Origin: Rhizobiales bacterium GAS188
GTDB lineage: Bacteria > Pseudomonadota > Alphaproteobacteria > Rhizobiales > Beijerinckiaceae
Assembly (NCBI GenBank): GCA_900104855.1
Contig: FNSS01000001.1
Location: forward strand, 7,201,001 to 7,265,000
Direction of reading: 5' to 3'
DNA length: 64,000 nucleotides
Position 1 is the first letter of the stretch; each line of letters begins with the position of its first letter. Shown one piece after another: positions 31,493 to 41,083 of this stretch. Under the pieces are notes generated by a model. That model was given only the letters and a program-made list of their open reading frames with translations. It was not told the DNA's origin and did not search any database. Position numbers and translations under genes: made by a program.

Positions 31493-34400
31493 TCAGAACC
31501 TCATATCGAGATGGCCTTTGACGGCACTGTCCTTGGCGCGCTCGCCATATTGGCCCGAATAAGTGGCGCCGATGGTGAGGCTCTCGGTCAGCGCATAGTC
31601 GAGGCCGATCTCGGCGAGGACGGCGTCGCGGTCGATCGGCACGCCCGAGACCGTGAAGGGCGAGATCGATCCACGGAAGGCCTGCAGCACCGTCGGGTCG
31701 ACATCGCCATAGGCATGCCGCCAGCCGATCAAGGCCCGTCCCGTCAGCGGGAAGGCCTCGGACAAGGTCGCCTGGGCCCGCAGGCCGAGCGTGGTGGTCG
31801 CGAGATCATAGCTGCGTCCGAAACCGATCAGCGCCGCGGCGCCGCCATTCTCCACGTAGCTATCCTGATGCAGATGCAGAGCCGCAGCTCCGATGAACGG
31901 CTCGAGCGAGGCCTGCGGCAAGCCAAAGCCAGCGAGCGCGATGCGATAGCCGGCTTCGCCGAAGGCCTGCGCGGTCGAGCCTCCATAATTCGCCGACGCG
32001 GCGTCACTGAAAGTCGGGAACAGGATCGAGCGGCTCGTGCGGGTCGAGTTCGCCGCATAGATCACGCCTGCGCGCAGATTGACCGCCCCGAATGTCGCTC
32101 CCGCATAGACCGAGCCGAACACGCTCTCGAAATTGCCGGACGACAGACGCTGGCTGATCTTCAAGCTGTCATCGGTGTAGCCGCCGGCGATGCCGAGCCG
32201 CCAGACGCCGCTCCAGCCTGCGGTCTGTGTCATGTCGGCGCCGAGGATGAAGCCACCCGTCTGGCGCGACAGCGAGGCGGCGTTGCCGTTGCCACGTGTC
32301 GTGCCCCAATCGCCAAAGCCCTGGCCCCAGACGTCGAAGCTCTTCGGATTGAGCATCTGCACCGAAACGGGGGCGAGGTCCGGATGCTTGCCCGTGGGCA
32401 GGTCGGCGGCGTAAGCGCCGGTCATGCTCGTCGTCGCGCCGAGCGTCGGCGTCATCGGCGCGCTCAGGCGATCGAGGATGGCCTCGCGCGGCAGGCGCGC
32501 ATCTTCGATGCCGGCCGTCACGGCGCTCGCATGGATCTCGCCCGACAGCGCGTCGAAAGCCCGGCGGGCGCCGGCCGTGTTCTGGTTGAGCACTGCGTTG
32601 TAGAGCGGCGAGCCCAGGCCCAGCGTCTGCGCAGCCGTCGCGGTCGCGGCCTGATTGGGGGTGACTGCCACCGACGCGAAGGTCACGGGCGTGCCGGCCG
32701 GCGTCACCGCCTGCTTGAAGCCGAAATAGACGTCGTTGGCGTCATAGCTGAGCTGCGGCGTGAGGAAGGCGAGATCGGTTGTGGTCGAGAGCTGCGCGAA
32801 GATGCCGGACACGCCGCCATTCGCCGTCAGCAAAGTATAGCGCGTCGTCGGCAGATAGGTGCCCGAGCCTGAGAGAACCTGCACCGTGCCGCCCTGGATC
32901 GTCGCCTGGCCTCCTGTGACGAGCTTGTCGTTCAGGCCCGTCGCATTGACGTTGACCAGGAAGGTCGAGCCCGAAGCGAAAGTTACATTGCCCGAGACGT
33001 TCAGCGTGGTGAAGGGCGTCACCGCGCCAGGCGCGATCGTCGAGCCGCCCTGCACGGTGAGGCCGCCAATCATGCCCTTGCCGCCGAGGCTTGCCCCGTT
33101 CGCGACCGTCACGGTCGAGTTCGCGATCGAGCCGTCGATCACGAGCGTGCCTGCCGAGACCAGGGTCGCACCCGAATACCTGTTGGTGGCCGTCAGATCG
33201 AGGCTCCCTGAGCCGATCTTGGTGAGGCCGCCGGTGCCCGAGATCACGCCGGACAGCGTGACCGTATTGCTGCCGGTGTCGATCGTCGGATCGATGCCCG
33301 GGAAGATGATCGCATTGGCGAGGTTCAGGCCGCTTGCGGTGAATTGCAGCGCCGTTCCGTCCTTCATGGCCAGGGGGCCGGTGCCCAGGGCCTGGCTGTT
33401 GCCCACCACGAGCGTGCCCGCGGCGAGCGTCGTGCCACCCGAATAGAGGTTGGCGCCGCTCAGCGTGAAGGTCCCCGAACCGAGCTTGGCGAGGCCGAGC
33501 GCCGCGCCGCCATCGGCGATGAGGCCCGAGAAGCTCGTCGATGAGTTGTCGCCCCCGAGCGTCAGCCGCGCCGCGGCGGCGCCGCTGTTCTTGAGGCTGC
33601 CGGCGCCGGAGAGCGAGGCGATCACCTGGTTGAAGCCGCCGAGATCGAGGGTCGCTCCGCCGGCCATGCTGACCGCGCTGACCGCGCTGAAAGCATTCAC
33701 GCCGCCGCCCCGCAGCGTGCCTCCCGATGTGCCGGCGCCCATGAGCTTGGTCGGCCCGGCATAAGTGTTGGCGCCATTGGAAAGGGTCAGCGTGCCCGTG
33801 CCCGCCACGGTCAAGCCGCCAGCCCCGCTGACCGGGCCTGAAAGCGCAAGCGTGCTCGCTCCGGTGTCGATGAGGCCGGTCGCGGCGAGCGCCACGGGGT
33901 TGGCGAGCGTGACCCCGCTCGCCGCTGCTTGCAATGTGCCGCCATTGATCGTCAGCGCGCCGACGCCCAGCGCCGCATTATTCCCCACCCCCAGCGTGCC
34001 CGCCGACAGCGTCGTGCCGCCCGTGTAGCTGCTGGCGCCGGAGAGGATCAACGTCCCCGCCCCGTTCTTGACGAGGCCGAGCGCATTGCCGGCGGTATCG
34101 GAGATCGCGCCCGAGAAGGTCGTGGTTCCGCTCGCCGGGGCGATCGTCAAGCTCCCGGGGCCGCCTTGCGAATTCGACACATTGCCGCTTCCCGAGAGCG
34201 TCTTGAGCGTGGTCTTGAAGCCGCCAACCGCAAGGGTGCCGTCGACCGTGAAGTCCGCGTTCACGGGCAGCGCCGCGCTCGAGCCCGCAATCAGCGTCGC
34301 CCCCAAAGCGATGGTCGTCGCCCCCGAATAGCTGTTGGTGCCGGAGAAGGTGACGCTGCCCGGGCCGCCGCCGCTCGTGATCGTCAGGCTTCCGGCCCCG

Positions 34401-37400
34401 CTGCCATCGGCGATATTGCCGGACAAGGTCAAGGACTGCGCATTGGCATCGATCGTGCCGCCCGTCGCATTGATCTTCACCGCATTGGCGAGCCCGTAAT
34501 TGCCGCCAGCCTGCAAAGTGCCACCGTCCAGGGTCAGCGTCCCCGTGCCGATCGCCGAGGACAGGATGTTGCCGGATTTGACACGCGAATCGACGCCGAT
34601 CTGCAAGGTGCCGGCGGAGAGCACCGTCCCGCCAGCATAGGTGTTGGCGCCTGACAGGATCAGCCTGCCGGGATCCGTCTTGACGATGCCGCCCGTGCCG
34701 ATGATCGGCGCCGAGATCGTCGCCGTCACGCCTTGGTCGACGCGGATCGGTGCCATGCCGGTGGGCGACAGCGTCCCTGACCCGGTTGCCGCCACCTGGT
34801 AGCCATCGGTCGAGAATTGCAGGCCCTTATAGGTCACGGGCTGGGCCACGGTCACCGTGCCGGCCGCGCCGGCGAAAATCCCGAAGCCGCCTTGCCAGGA
34901 GGCGTTGATCGCCCCGTTCGGCGCCGTCCAATTGGTCGTCACGTTGTCCCAGGGTCCGGTGCCGCCATGGATGACGCCATCGCCATTGGTCGTCGCCCCG
35001 TCGAAATACTGGACCAGCACGCCGGGGCTCGTCACCACGAGGTTGACCTGTCCGGGGATCGTGGTCTGAATCAGGCCCGCATCGCTGCCGGGCAAGCTGC
35101 CGATGCTCAAGCCGGAGTCGCTCAACGCCCCGCCATAATTGATCAGCCGATAGGCTCCGAGCCCGAAGCTGCCGGCATCTCTGACGTTCAAGGTGCCGGC
35201 GAGCGTGAGATTGCCGGTGACATTGGTGAGGTCGTTCGTGCCCCCGCCCACGATATTGGCCGTGCCGAGCTCATAAGCGAGGATCGAGCCTGAATTCAGC
35301 GTCAGCGATCCGACCGTGATCGTGCCGGGGCTGTTGCCTGGCGCGAGCGTTGCGCCATTGGCGATCGTCACGCCATTGGTAATGGTGCCGGTGCCTTTCA
35401 GCGTCGCCCCGCTCTCGACGGCGACGCTCGAAGTCTGGGTCAAGCTGCCATTGACGGAGAGCGTGCCGGCCTGCACGTCGGTCGCGCCCGAATAGCTGTT
35501 CGTGTTGTTCACCAGCAATGTGCCGCTGCCGGTCTTCGCGAGACCTCCCGTGCCGCCGATGCCCCCGTTCAAGGTGAAATTGTTGCCTTGCGTATCGATG
35601 GTGGCGCTGCCGGCCCCGCCCAGCGTGACCGCGTTGGCGACAGCAAGGCCGTCGGCGCCGGCCCGTAAGGTCGCACCCGAGGAGATGCTGACCGCACCGC
35701 CGCCGAGCGCACCGCTATTGCCCAAAGCGAGCGCGCCCGCGCCGATCTGCGCGCCGCCGCCATAGGTGTTTGCCGCGTTCAGAAGGAGCGTGCCGCTGCC
35801 GGATTTCGTCAGCGTGCCGGCCCCGCCGACCACGCCGTTCAGAGTGAGGGTGGCGCCGGGATCAGTGTTGAAATTAGCGAACTGCGCCGAGCCGACAGCG
35901 ACGCCGCGCGCCGACGTGAAGGAGCTCGTCGCCTCGAGATAGCCGTCCGAATTCGACGAGCCGGCAAAGCTGATGTTGCCTGCCGCATCGCCGAGATTGG
36001 CGTCGGTGCCGACCGACAAGGCGCCATGCACGACAGTGGTGCCGCCTTGATAGCTGTTCGTCCCCGACAGGATGAGCGTGCCCTGGCCCGCCATGATGAG
36101 GCCGGCCGGTCCGCCGATCGCTCCCGACAAGGTCAGGCTCGTCCCGCTCGCAGGCGCGAAGGTGCCGCTGGTCGCGAGGCTGAAGCCGCGCGCGGAGGCG
36201 AAGCTCGCGGTCGAGAACAGCGTGCCGCCGCCATTGAAGGTGAAGGCCCCGGTCGCCGCGCCCAGATTGGCGTCGGCGCCGATCGAGAGATTGCCGCCCG
36301 AAAGCTTCGTTCCGCCCGAATAGGTGTTCGTGCCGCCGAGGATCGTGGTGCCCGTGCCGGCGATGGTCAGCGCGCCCGGGCCGCCGCCATCGGCGATCAT
36401 GCCTGAGAGCGTCAGCGTGTTGCCGTTGGCGTTGACCGTCCCGCCTGTGGTGTTGATGGCGACACCGTTGGCGACATTCAGGTTGTTGGCGCCGGCCTGC
36501 AGCGTGCCGTTATCCAAGGTCACGCTGCCCGATCCGAGAGAGGCGCTATCGCCGATGCTGATCGCGCCGCCCGAGATGCTGGTGCCGCCCTGATAGAGGT
36601 TGGCGGCGGAGAGCGTCAGCGTGCCGCTGCCGATCTGGCTCACCGTGCCCGAGCCGGAAATGACTTGGGCATAGCCGATAGTGTCGGAGCGAGTGAAGAC
36701 GAGGCTGCCATTGTCGATGATGGCGGAGGTGTTGCTGATCGAGCCCGCCGTGCCGCCATTGCCGATCTGCAGCGTGGCGCTGCTGCCGATCGTCGTCGTG
36801 CCGCCATAGGTGTTCGCGTTCGACAAGATGAGCGTGCGGCCCCCGTTCGCGGTGAGGCCGCCGCTGCCGACAATGTCGCCGGCCTGCGTCAAGGTTGTGC
36901 CGCTCGTCGGCGCAAAGGTGCCGCCCCCTGCGCCGAGCGTCACGGACCGGTTCATCGTGTAGCTCGCCGTCGCCTGCAGCGTGCCGCCGTTGATGGTCAA
37001 CCCGCCCGCCGTATTGCCGAGATTGGCGTCGGCCGACACCGAGACCGTGCCGGCATTGATCGTCGTGCCGCCCTGATAGGTGTTCGCGCCCGACAACACG
37101 AGCGTACCGGCATCGCTCACGGTGAGGCCGCCGATGCCGCCGATGGCGCCTGATGCCGTCAGCGTGGTGCCGCTCGCCGGCGCGAAGCCGCCGCCGCCGA
37201 TGCCGAGCGTAATCGATCGACCCGTCGTGAAGCTCGCGGTCGTCTGCAGCGTGCCGCCGGCCATACCGAGCGCGCCTGCCGCATCGCCGAGATTATTGTC
37301 GGCCGACACCGACACCGTGCCTGAGGCGATCCTCGTGCCGCGAAGATAGGTGTTGGCGTTCGACAAGACGAGCGTGCCGGAGCCGCTCATGGTGAGGCTA

Positions 37401-40400
37401 TTGCCGGAAATGACGCCGTTCTCCGTCAGAGTGGTGCCGCTTGCCGGCGTGAGGCTGCCGCCGACCGCCCCGAGCGTGACGGCCCGGTTCGTCGTCAGGC
37501 TCGCCGCGGTCTGCAGGGTGCCGCCCGTCGTGGCATCGCCCAAGGCCAAGCCGCCACCGGGGCTGCCGAGCTCGCCGTCTGCGCCGACGCTCAACGTGCC
37601 GTTGCCTTTGACCGCCGTGCCGCCGGCATAGTTGTTCGCGGCATTGGTCAGCACCAGCGTGCCAGGCCCGTTCACGGTCAGGCCGCCGACGCCGGTGATG
37701 AGGCCGGACGCCGTCAGCGTCGCGCCGAAAGCCGGCGCGAAGCTGCCGCCCCCCGCACCCAGAGTGATGCCCCGGCCTGTCGTGAGGCTCGCCGTCGCCT
37801 GCAGCGTGCCACCGTTGATGGTGAGCCCGCCCGCCGCGTTGCCGAGATTGTTGTCCGCCGACATCGACACCGTGCCGGCATTGATGGTCGTGCCGCCGAA
37901 ATAGGTGTTCGCGCCCGACAACACGAGCGTGCCGGCACCGTTCATGGTCAGGCCGCCAGTGCCGCCGATCGTACCTGATGCCGTCAGCGTGGTGCCGTTC
38001 GTCGGCGCGAAGCTGCCGCCCCCGGCGCCGAGGGTGACAGCCCGGTTGGAGGTGAAGGTCGCCGTCGCCTGCAGCGTGCCGCCGTTGATGGTGAGACTAC
38101 CTGCTGCGTTGCCGAGATTGTTGTCGGCCGACACCGAAAGCGTGCCGGCATTGATATTCGTGCCGCCCTGATAGGTGTTCGCGTTCGTCAGCACGAGCAT
38201 GCCGGCACCGTTCACGCTGAGGCCGCCGTTGCCGCCGATGACGCCGCTCTCCGTCAACGTCGTGCCGAAAGTCGGCGCGAAGCTGCCGCCTCCAGCGCCG
38301 AGCGTGACGGCCCTGCTGGTCGCGAAACTCCCCGTCGTCTGCAGCGTGCCGCCATTGATGGTGAGCCTGCCTGCCGCATCGCCGAGATCGGTGTCGGCCG
38401 ACACCGATAGCGTGCCGATGTTGATTATCGTGCCGCCCTGATAGGTGTTCGCGCTCGTCAGCACGAGCGTGCCGGCTCCGTTCACGCTGAGGGCGCCGCT
38501 GCCGCCGATGACGCCGTTCTCCGTCAGCGTCGTGCCGATCGCCGGTGCGAAGGCGCCGCCGATGCCGAGGGTGACCGATCGACCCGTCGTGAAGCTCGCC
38601 GTCGTCTGCAACATGCCGCCGTTGAGGGTGAGCCCGCCGGCCGCATCGCCGAGATTGTTGTCAGCCGACACCGACAGCGTGCCGGCATTGATATTCGTGC
38701 CGCCGAGATAAGTGTTCGCGTTCGTGAGCAAGAGCGTGCCGGCACCGCTCACGGTGAGGGCGCCGCTGCCGCCGATGATGCCAGCTTCGGTCAGCGTCGT
38801 GCCGCCCGACGGCGCGAAGCTGCCGCCCCCCGCGGCGAGCGTGACGGCCCGGTTCATCGTGAAGGTCGCCGTTGTCCGCAGCGTGCCGCCATTGAAGGTG
38901 AGCCCGCCGGCCGCGTTGCCGAGATTGCCGTCCCCCGATACCGACAGCGTTCCGGCGTTGATCGACGTCCCGCCGAGATAGGTGTTCGCTCCCGACAGGA
39001 CCAGCGTGCCAGGGCCGTTCAGGGTCAGGCCACCGCTGCCGCCGATGATGCCGGCCTCAGTAAGCGTCGTGCCGCTCGCCGGCGCGAAAATGCTGCCCCC
39101 CGAGGCGAGAGTGACGGCCCGGTTCATCGTGAAGGTCGCTGTCGTCTGCAAGGTGCCGCCTGTCGTGGCATCCCCCAAGGTCAAGGTACCTATGGTGTTG
39201 CCCAGCACATTGTCGGAGCCGATGCTCAGCGTGCTGTTGGCCTTGACTACGGTGCCGCCGGAATAGCTGTTCCCAGTATTGGTCAGCACCAGCGTCCCGC
39301 CGCCGATCACCTCGACGTCGCCAGGCCCGGCGCCGTCGGTGATCTGCCCCGTATAGGTGACGGTATTGCCGCTCGTGTCGAAGGTCGGATCGCCCGCCAC
39401 CGTGACGTTACGGGTATAGGTCCCGCCGGCGGTGAATTTGATCGCGGTGCCGTTGCCGAGCGCCACGCCACCGGCGCCGAGATTGTTGTCGGTTCCCACG
39501 CTGATGACCGTGCCAGCACCGCTAACGGACAGGCCGTTGAAGTTGTTTTGCGCGCTGCTCAGGATCAGCGTACCGCCACCGGATACGGCGAGGCCGGCAT
39601 CGTTATAGCCCTGGATCGCGCTCGAAACCGTGGTCACGGCCCCCGCGCTGACGCTGATATTCGCCACGGCGCCGGTGGTCAGGAACATGGCGCCGCCTTG
39701 CCCGACGCCGGAACCGCCGCCGCCCCTGCCTCCCCCGCCATTTGCCGAGCCGTCGATGCTGTTGCTCAAGCCGTTCGAGATCGTCAGGGTCGCGCCGCAA
39801 TGGGAATCGATCGCCGCCGTGCAGACGAAGAGCGCGCCGCCCAGTCCGGCCCCACCACCGCCGCCGGCAGCGCCGGACGAACCGCCGGTGCCGCCGCCAA
39901 AACCGCTGCCGCCGGGCCCAATACCGGCCGCGCCACCGCCACCGAACCCGCCACTGCCGCCGGCTTTGACATAGACGTTGCCGCCGCCGCCGCCAAAGCC
40001 GCCATTGCCACCCGCCGTGCCGTTGCCGCCGCCACCGCCACCACCACCGAAGCCGCCGGCACCGCCATTACCGGAGGCGGCATTGGTGCCGTTCACCCCC
40101 CCTCCGCCTCCGCCATTGCTGCCGCCGCCGCCGCCGCCGCTGTTTGCACCGGCGGCAGTACCGCTGCCGGAACCGCCGCTGCCTCCGGCGAGGATTCCCG
40201 CGCTGCCCGAAACGGCGTTGTTGCCTCCCGATGCCCCGACCCCGATGCCGCCGCCGCCACCAGCGTAACCAAAGCCGGTGCCGGTGCCACCATTGCCGCC
40301 CAATCCGCCGCCGCCGCCATACGCTCCAGTGTTCCCGCCGCCACCCTGTGCCGTATTGCCGGAAAGGCCGACATTGGTGAGCGTGACCGCGCCTGACATG

Positions 40401-40903
40401 GCGAAGATCGCCCCCCCGGCTCCAAGGCCCCCGCCGCCGCCGCCGCCGCCGTTGCCACCCTGGGCGTAGCCGTTGGCGATCGTCAGATTGGCGATATTGA
40501 CCGCCGCGCCACTCGGCGCGTCGATGAAGAAAACCCGATAGCTGTTGTTGCCGCTGACGATCGGGTTGTTGACGGTGCCGTCGATCGTCACTCCGCTCGT
40601 GATGACCGGCAATTCGCTTGCCAGGGTGATCGTGCCGCCGACCGCGAAGGTGATGGTATTGCTGCCGCCGGCCGCGTTCGAGCCCAGGATAGCCTGACGC
40701 AACGATCCAAAGCCGCTATCGGCATTGGTGGTCACCGTGAAGGTTGCGGCTGACGCTGGCAATGCCATGGCGACGAGGGCCGCGCATGCCAAGAGCGGCC
40801 CTCGGAACAAGAGCGGCCCACGGGACAAGAGCAGCCCGCGGAAACGGGCGGCACGCGCACGGCGAAGTTGCAAGCCGCGATCCGACTGGGTCGCTATCAT
40901 CAT
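31493..40903 (-). CDS. Giant autotransporter adhesin 2 (tandem-repeat passenger, autotransporter barrel)
   Basis: A type V secreted protein of 3136 residues from the ATG at 40903, chosen because MMIATQSDR parallels MMSATHSDR of autotransporter 1. The frame is open to 40975. A signal peptide ending near LPASA is followed by a CSLREA-like start (FTVTTNADSGFGSLRQAI) and a beta-helix. Next come a Gly-rich region, about nine 90-residue repeats (LTINGGTLQ... TLTLGAGGGSFAP type), further autotransporter-associated repeats, and the C-terminal barrel ending HLDMRF. A divergent membrane-bound regulator lies immediately upstream. It probably acts in adhesion or biofilm formation. The C-terminal 1100 residues are paralogous to autotransporter 1 and the N-terminal half is not. 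Confidence 0.92.
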   Translation of the reverse strand: MMIATQSDRGLQLRRARAARFRGLLLSRGPLLFRGPLLACAALVAMALPASAATFTVTTNADSGFGSLRQAILGSNAAGGSNTITFAVGGTITLASELPVITSGVTIDGTVNNPIVSGNNSYRVFFIDAPSGAAVNIANLTIANGYAQGGNGGGGGGGGLGAGGAIFAMSGAVTLTNVGLSGNTAQGGGGNTGAYGGGGGLGGNGGTGTGFGYAGGGGGIGVGASGGNNAVSGSAGILAGGSGGSGSGTAAGANSGGGGGGSNGGGGGGVNGTNAASGNGGAGGFGGGGGGGGNGTAGGNGGFGGGGGNVYVKAGGSGGFGGGGAAGIGPGGSGFGGGTGGSSGAAGGGGGAGLGGALFVCTAAIDSHCGATLTISNGLSNSIDGSANGGGGRGGGGSGVGQGGAMFLTTGAVANISVSAGAVTTVSSAIQGYNDAGLAVSGGGTLILSSAQNNFNGLSVSGAGTVISVGTDNNLGAGGVALGNGTAIKFTAGGTYTRNVTVAGDPTFDTSGNTVTYTGQITDGAGPGDVEVIGGGTLVLTNTGNSYSGGTVVKANSTLSIGSDNVLGNTIGTLTLGDATTGGTLQTTATFTMNRAVTLASGGSIFAPASGTTLTEAGIIGGSGGLTLNGPGTLVLSGANTYLGGTSINAGTLSVSGDGNLGNAAGGLTFNGGTLRTTATFTMNRAVTLAAGGGSFAPSGGTTLTEAGIIGGSGALTVSGAGTLLLTNANTYLGGTNINAGTLSVSADNNLGDAAGGLTLNGGMLQTTASFTTGRSVTLGIGGAFAPAIGTTLTENGVIGGSGALSVNGAGTLVLTSANTYQGGTIINIGTLSVSADTDLGDAAGRLTINGGTLQTTGSFATSRAVTLGAGGGSFAPTFGTTLTESGVIGGNGGLSVNGAGMLVLTNANTYQGGTNINAGTLSVSADNNLGNAAGSLTINGGTLQATATFTSNRAVTLGAGGGSFAPTNGTTLTASGTIGGTGGLTMNGAGTLVLSGANTYFGGTTINAGTVSMSADNNLGNAAGGLTINGGTLQATASLTTGRGITLGAGGGSFAPAFGATLTASGLITGVGGLTVNGPGTLVLTNAANNYAGGTAVKGNGTLSVGADGELGSPGGGLALGDATTGGTLQTAASLTTNRAVTLGAVGGSLTPASGTTLTENGVISGNSLTMSGSGTLVLSNANTYLRGTRIASGTVSVSADNNLGDAAGALGMAGGTLQTTASFTTGRSITLGIGGGGFAPASGTTLTASGAIGGIGGLTVSDAGTLVLSGANTYQGGTTINAGTVSVSADANLGNTAGGLTINGGTLQATASYTMNRSVTLGAGGGTFAPTSGTTLTQAGDIVGSGGLTANGGRTLILSNANTYGGTTTIGSSATLQIGNGGTAGSISNTSAIIDNGSLVFTRSDTIGYAQVISGSGTVSQIGSGTLTLSAANLYQGGTSISGGAISIGDSASLGSGSVTLDNGTLQAGANNLNVANGVAINTTGGTVNANGNTLTLSGMIADGGGPGALTIAGTGTTILGGTNTYSGGTKLSGGNLSIGADANLGAATGAFTFNGGGTLFSTASFASARGFSLATSGTFAPASGTSLTLSGAIGGPAGLIMAGQGTLILSGTNSYQGGTTVVHGALSVGTDANLGDAAGNISFAGSSNSDGYLEATSSFTSARGVAVGSAQFANFNTDPGATLTLNGVVGGAGTLTKSGSGTLLLNAANTYGGGAQIGAGALALGNSGALGGGAVSISSGATLRAGADGLAVANAVTLGGAGSATIDTQGNNFTLNGGIGGTGGLAKTGSGTLLVNNTNSYSGATDVQAGTLSVNGSLTQTSSVAVESGATLKGTGTITNGVTIANGATLAPGNSPGTITVGSLTLNSGSILAYELGTANIVGGGTNDLTNVTGNLTLAGTLNVRDAGSFGLGAYRLINYGGALSDSGLSIGSLPGSDAGLIQTTIPGQVNLVVTSPGVLVQYFDGATTNGDGVIHGGTGPWDNVTTNWTAPNGAINASWQGGFGIFAGAAGTVTVAQPVTYKGLQFSTDGYQVAATGSGTLSPTGMAPIRVDQGVTATISAPIIGTGGIVKTDPGRLILSGANTYAGGTVLSAGTLQIGVDSRVKSGNILSSAIGTGTLTLDGGTLQAGGNYGLANAVKINATGGTIDANAQSLTLSGNIADGSGAGSLTITSGGGPGSVTFSGTNSYSGATTIALGATLIAGSSAALPVNADFTVDGTLAVGGFKTTLKTLSGSGNVSNSQGGPGSLTIAPASGTTTFSGAISDTAGNALGLVKNGAGTLILSGASSYTGGTTLSAGTLGVGNNAALGVGALTINGGTLQAAASGVTLANPVALAATGLIDTGASTLALSGPVSGAGGLTVAGTGTLTLSNGANTYAGPTKLMGAGTSGGTLRGGGVNAFSAVSAVSMAGGATLDLGGFNQVIASLSGAGSLKNSGAAAARLTLGGDNSSTSFSGLIADGGAALGLAKLGSGTFTLSGANLYSGGTTLAAGTLVVGNSQALGTGPLAMKDGTALQFTASGLNLANAIIFPGIDPTIDTGSNTVTLSGVISGTGGLTKIGSGSLDLTATNRYSGATLVSAGTLVIDGSIANSTVTVANGASLGGKGMIGGLTVQGGSTIAPGAVTPFTTLNVSGNVTFASGSTFLVNVNATGLNDKLVTGGQATIQGGTVQVLSGSGTYLPTTRYTLLTANGGVSGIFAQLSTTTDLAFLTPQLSYDANDVYFGFKQAVTPAGTPVTFASVAVTPNQAATATAAQTLGLGSPLYNAVLNQNTAGARRAFDALSGEIHASAVTAGIEDARLPREAILDRLSAPMTPTLGATTSMTGAYAADLPTGKHPDLAPVSVQMLNPKSFDVWGQGFGDWGTTRGNGNAASLSRQTGGFILGADMTQTAGWSGVWRLGIAGGYTDDSLKISQRLSSGNFESVFGSVYAGATFGAVNLRAGVIYAANSTRTSRSILFPTFSDAASANYGGSTAQAFGEAGYRIALAGFGLPQASLEPFIGAAALHLHQDSYVENGGAAALIGFGRSYDLATTTLGLRAQATLSEAFPLTGRALIGWRHAYGDVDPTVLQAFRGSISPFTVSGVPIDRDAVLAEIGLDYALTESLTIGATYSGQYGERAKDSAVKGHLDMRF
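36890..39240. repeat. About 270 bp tandem repeat array inside autotransporter 2
   Basis: About nine units of 267-282 bp encode a motif running from LGNAAGGLTINGGTLQ through RAVTLGAGGGSFAP, GTLVLTNANTYQGGTNI and NAGTLSVSAD. The units are more diverged than those of autotransporter 1. The period is visible in the repeated start of the unit near 37080, 37350, 37905, 38175, 38445, 38712 and 38982. Confidence 0.85.
40789..40842. repeat. Three 18 bp repeats in the autotransporter 2 signal peptide
   Basis: Consecutive 18-mers at 40789, 40807 and 40825 (the second is acaagagcggcccacggg) encode repeated (S/F)RGPLL elements in the basic-to-hydrophobic part of the signal sequence. They are in frame. 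Confidence 0.8.
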
Positions 40904-41083
40904 GACCGCTGCTTGAGATCCCCTGCCAGGGCCTGCCGGCATGGGCCGCCCTCGTCTCGCCGTCGCCAGAAGCATCTCACGGTGCGTGGCGCAGGTCTTG
41001 AACCGGAGCCGATGACTTTCTGAAATTTTGCTGATATTCGTCGGAACTTCTTGTCGTTACGCCGCAATTGCACAGGGGTCGGG

